Source: Stenopsyche tienmushanensis
Lineage: Eukaryota; Arthropoda; Insecta; Trichoptera; Stenopsychidae
Assembly (NCBI GenBank): GCA_008973525.1
Contig: WACJ01000120.1
Span: forward strand, 682,001 to 746,000
DNA: 64,000 nt
Reading direction: 5' to 3'
In this document: piece by piece, positions 60,840-64,000 of the stretch
Numbering within the stretch: the stretch's first letter is position 1
How the letters are laid out: every line of letters starts with the position of its first letter
Position numbers and translations under genes: made by a program
Notes under the pieces: model-generated
Database searches by the model: none
The model's input: the letters and a program-made list of their open reading frames with translations, nothing else
Told to the model about the DNA's origin: nothing

Positions 60840-61770
60840 TAAGTTTGACCCAATGTATATACTGCAAATCTGATTCGTTTTAATTAAATTTGTACCATAC
60901 ATGTATATGACTATCTGATTGTTCTGATTTCATTATAAGCCTTAAAATTATTTCATTTTCAATTGTACCACAATACGTTTAATATTTGTTTGATCCGAAT
61001 TCAATGCAACGTATCTGGCACGATATTGTACGTTAAGTTCAAATCATTTGACGTGTGTTTTGACCATGGAAAATACTTAAGTTTTTTGAAAACTTATAAT
61101 TCAAATGTATTTAAGTATTTAACTCAATTAATATCCATATCACAATGATGAAATCATACTTCAAACGTATGAAAATATGTTTGAATAGGATGTGAATCTG
61201 GCAATATTTGAATTTAAAATTTAAAGCAATACGCTGAAACTACGACCAGTCTCCATCCAAATGTATAGTTACAGTACGAAGGAAGAACACCTCATACCAG
61301 TTTCATTGAACAACCCCTATTTTATGTGCAAGGGGTGAATGTGTCTGCGTTACGATCATCTTGAGTCTTCCCCTCACATCCCTTTTCTAGTAGTGAACTG
61401 CCATTTAACATAATTGAGTATTGAAGCAAATATATCAATCTTTCGGTCAATAGTTATTAATTAAAAATGTTTTTTTTATTTGATGATCTAGCAATTTATA
61501 TCATTTTAACCTGACATTTCTCACACATCTTAATATTTGTCAAAAGGGTGATAAATTAACAAATTTTATTATTAAGGGTAAAGTTTCCTGACCCGAAACT
61601 AACAAAGTTCACATTCGGCATTATATGTAGCTTTTTTTGATTTGGATTGGAATGTCAGTAAATTTAATAAAACACTCATAGGTATTTATTATATTGGATT
61701 TAGAAGCTTAAATTGGGCAATATTGTCACGTATTAATAAGTTTTTTTTACTAATACTGGTTTGCGGACCC
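60840..61770. other. AT-rich spacer
   Basis: No gene or element recognised. Confidence 0.4.
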
Positions 61771-61913
61771 CGTATTAACTCTTTCAGACCTGAATTATTT
61801 TTTTCATCCGAGGGATTTTGTAAATTCCATGTGTCTAAAGTATAATAAGGAGAATATAAAAAAATATATTTATGTCTACAATTGTGCACGTCAGGTCTGA
61901 AAGGGTTAATACG
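61771..61913. mobile_element. Small TTAA-centred MITE with inverted ends
   Basis: CGTATTAACTCTTTCAGACC at the left is the reverse complement, with one mismatch, of GGTCTGAAAGGGTTAATACG at the right. The match extends three bases further inward (23 bp). TTAA lies within each arm next to CCCTTT, the usual start of piggyBac-type MITEs. The 97-bp core is AT-rich. Confidence 0.65.
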
Positions 61914-62951
61914 TTTTCCACTGTCTGGCGGTGGCCGTCGAGTGACGTATTTATACGGGTTATTCAACAACAGATTAGATTGCCATTTTTAATGTTACCG
62001 TTTAGAGAATTCAAATTACTACCATTTCATGTTATTTTTTTAAATTGCAAATGGCAAAAAAGGCGAGAATTAAGCTGATCTCGTCCATATTAACCGGACT
62101 TGTGGATTTCCATTTATTTCAGGTTCATGAAGCCTGAAAGAAAAACGATTGATTGAAAAAATGTGGCTTAAAATCGTTTTTTGCCTCTGAGCCGAAAAGT
62201 TTTTGCAAAAAAAGCATCGAAGGACCGGCAAAGCGATAGGAAGGTGTGTTGAATAATGTGTATTGTAATCAAATTTTTGTCGTTTCCGAAAATTATGATT
62301 GTTGAGAGCCGTTAACATTCAGAGAATTTCAAATACAAGGGTCGTCTGATAAGGGAATTTGTAGTGCTTTGTATCACATCTCCAATATTTTTATCGCGTT
62401 GCTAAGTGTTGCAAATTAAGGTGGTACTCCTCATTCTATTTCCAGAGCCGTTTGTCTGTTGCTATACAAAGTGGGGTCAAGCCATCCTCCCAGTCTTATT
62501 ATGATAGAAGCTCCCTCGTGTGTTATTACATTTATTACTCCACGTGCAAAAGTATTATTGATTTTTTTGAAACAGATTGATAGACTGTAAATTCAAACAT
62601 GCCATTTGTGTTTAAAAAATAATTTCAGCGAGCCCTTTTATGCGAATTATTTATATTATGTTGTGTCTGACGTCTGAGAACAGATGGAGTAAATTACGTT
62701 CAAAATGCGATCCGAGCTTCAAACCTGTTGAATACCGAGCATTAATAATGTTTGTAAAAAAAAAAAAATAACATGAATTGAAATTTATAAAAAAGTTCTT
62801 AATTGTGTCTGTAAATTCAAAAAAATAGCGTAGGGGTTTTCTAAATTTTAAATAATGCGTTGATGTCTATTCATTAAAGATTTAAGGATTTATTTAAATG
62901 CCAAAATATTTTTGATACAGGTGATATTGAATTTTTCTATTTTTCCAACAG
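61914..62951. other. Spacer, probably intronic at its right edge
   Basis: No gene supported. It ends in a pyrimidine tract and the acceptor TTTTCCAACAG (62941-62951). Confidence 0.4.
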
Positions 62952-63052
62952 ATGGTATTGATAACTTGAGATTAGAGGACGCTGTATTTCCCGTATCCAC
63001 CTCGAATGGACCAGAGAGCGTCGGGACTCCGACAAAGGTGGATGTGAACTAA
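62952..63052 (+). CDS. Candidate C-terminal coding exon
   Basis: After acceptor TATTTTTCCAACAG and two bases of a split codon the frame reads GIDNLRLEDAVFPVSTSNGP and ESVGTPTKVDVN to TAA. Composition is clearly protein-like (charged, Pro/Ser/Thr) in AT-rich surroundings, and it looks like a cytoplasmic C-terminal tail. Same entry phase as the transmembrane exon at 55236 and compatible with the microexon at 53170, so it may be an alternative 3' terminus of the same gene. Family not recognised. Confidence 0.5.
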
Positions 63053-63603
63053 GAAAAGTTCCGTGCTTAAAGTGTATCATATACCATTTGGCAAGCTTGC
63101 AGATATTGCTAAAATAGGTAATTTATCAAATATTTTATCGGAAACATTTCTTTCAATATTTTATTTTTATTTTAATGAACATATTACGATTGCGAGCGAA
63201 ACGAAATATTCACATGCTGATATCCTCAATATGCTTAAATATTGAAATAATCGAACTATTTTACATATTTATCGAGAACAATGATTAATTGAAGTGTTGC
63301 GCATACATTTTTAAGACCGAAATTAATCAATAGCTCAGTAGGGGCTGCCATTTTGAATTTGCATTTTCCAAAATGGAAGCCTTTGCAGCTAATGCAGACG
63401 CATAGCAACTCAACCGCCCGATTGCAACAAACAATTTCAACATGTTTTATTATATTTAATATGGATTTATTGTTTTGAATGAATGGCAAGCGAGATCCCA
63501 TGATAACATATGGATCAATTTGCAATGCGTTAAAATTTGTTTAGTTATTTACATACCATGACTTCAGCGTATCTAATCGATGCTTGCTTTGTATAACTTT
63601 TTA
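63053..63603. other. Spacer or 3' UTR
   Basis: Follows the stop of the preceding exon. No gene supported. A minus-strand frame at 63256-63525 is not convincing. Confidence 0.4.
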
Positions 63604-63614
63604 GTGTTTTGTCC

Positions 63615-63720
63615 AGCATAAGGAATCAATGAAGATATACAACCAAGTCATTCCAACGACCATAGCAGCCTGGAAGTGAGTCAGAATAGAAGACCTTTCG
63701 AGTAAGTGTGACCCAATTTC
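63615..63720 (+). pseudogene. Possible further relative of the duplicated exon
   Basis: After a pyrimidine tract and TTTTTAG acceptor, one frame reads HKESMKIYNQVIPTTIAAWK then a stop and VRIEDLSS, resembling WLVAITWKHISEELFSS at 35.96 kb and LIPAPIAWKYILKEL at 50.2 kb. GTGAGT directly after TGGAA is a good donor, so it may instead be an intact exon of another gene. Confidence 0.3.
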
Positions 63721-64000
63721 TAAATATATCTGCGTTTAATATTTAAAAAAAAAAAACATGCAAAATTTCCATTTAGTATAACAATCTGTGCAGAATATTT
63801 GAGATATCCAATGATATATTTAAAATTATTAGATCCAAATTGCGATGTCTGTCTGTTTCTTATGTGTGTGCTTCCGTGGGAACGCTTATTTATTCTATCA
63901 CTGAAGCATAAAAAATATCTTTATTTACATTTTAATAATATATAATTTATTTGCTCGAACGAATTTCATTAAAAAAAAGTTCAATAATAAGTTTTAATTC

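Noticed and set aside
1..64000. tRNA, rRNA, CRISPR, operon or phage-type features
   Set aside because: None seen on reading both strands. The window is a eukaryotic spliced locus.

Overview
This is an AT-rich eukaryotic window, almost certainly from an insect. The support is spliced genes with GT..AG introns, very large low-complexity nuclear-protein exons, and a load of hAT, piggyBac/TTAA-type, Helitron-like and non-LTR elements typical of arthropods. The order cannot be fixed from sequence alone. There is no bacterial-type organisation, CRISPR array or recognisable tRNA/rRNA.

Layout. Positions 1-54 look like the C-terminal end of an upstream + strand gene. About 55-6005 is mostly non-coding: two dispersed repeats and one small cysteine-rich ORF on the minus strand (3410-3811). 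The dominant gene runs on + from about 6006 to beyond 24390: three giant coding exons (6049-8998, 9252-20850, 21516-23667) join in frame across two GT..AG introns into a protein of 5,566 residues. It has C2H2, C2HC and U1/matrin-type zinc fingers, two PxDLS motifs of the kind that bind the CtBP corepressor, acidic runs and many lysine-rich patches. It is a putative nuclear, probably chromatin- or transcription-associated protein that I cannot name. Its TGA stop is followed 8 bases later by a consensus splice donor, and the next exon continues the same frame for a short Ser/Asp-rich tail. This makes the stop a candidate for readthrough or recent mutation.

About 24.4-27.9 kb is AT-rich 3' UTR and intergenic DNA. 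From 28 kb to 64 kb the window is a transposon-rich accessory landscape with scattered small exons. Mobile elements include an hAT element with a perfect 8-bp target-site duplication, hAT MITEs, two TTAA-bounded elements, a piggyBac-like transposase fragment, a degenerate non-LTR reverse transcriptase with separate LINE tails, a Helitron-like element and a decayed ZBED/Buster-type hAT transposase. Among these lies a 1.15-kb segmental duplication (35612-36759 and 41767-42915) carrying an unrecognised two-exon gene with a membrane segment. More decayed relatives occur near 50.1 kb and possibly at 44.9, 48.1 and 63.6 kb. A further set of small + strand exons (53170-53194, 55236-55330, 62952-63052) has matching phase. 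They could be alternative 3' ends of one membrane-protein gene; the transmembrane exon resembles the NCAM/fasciclin-II juxtamembrane region.
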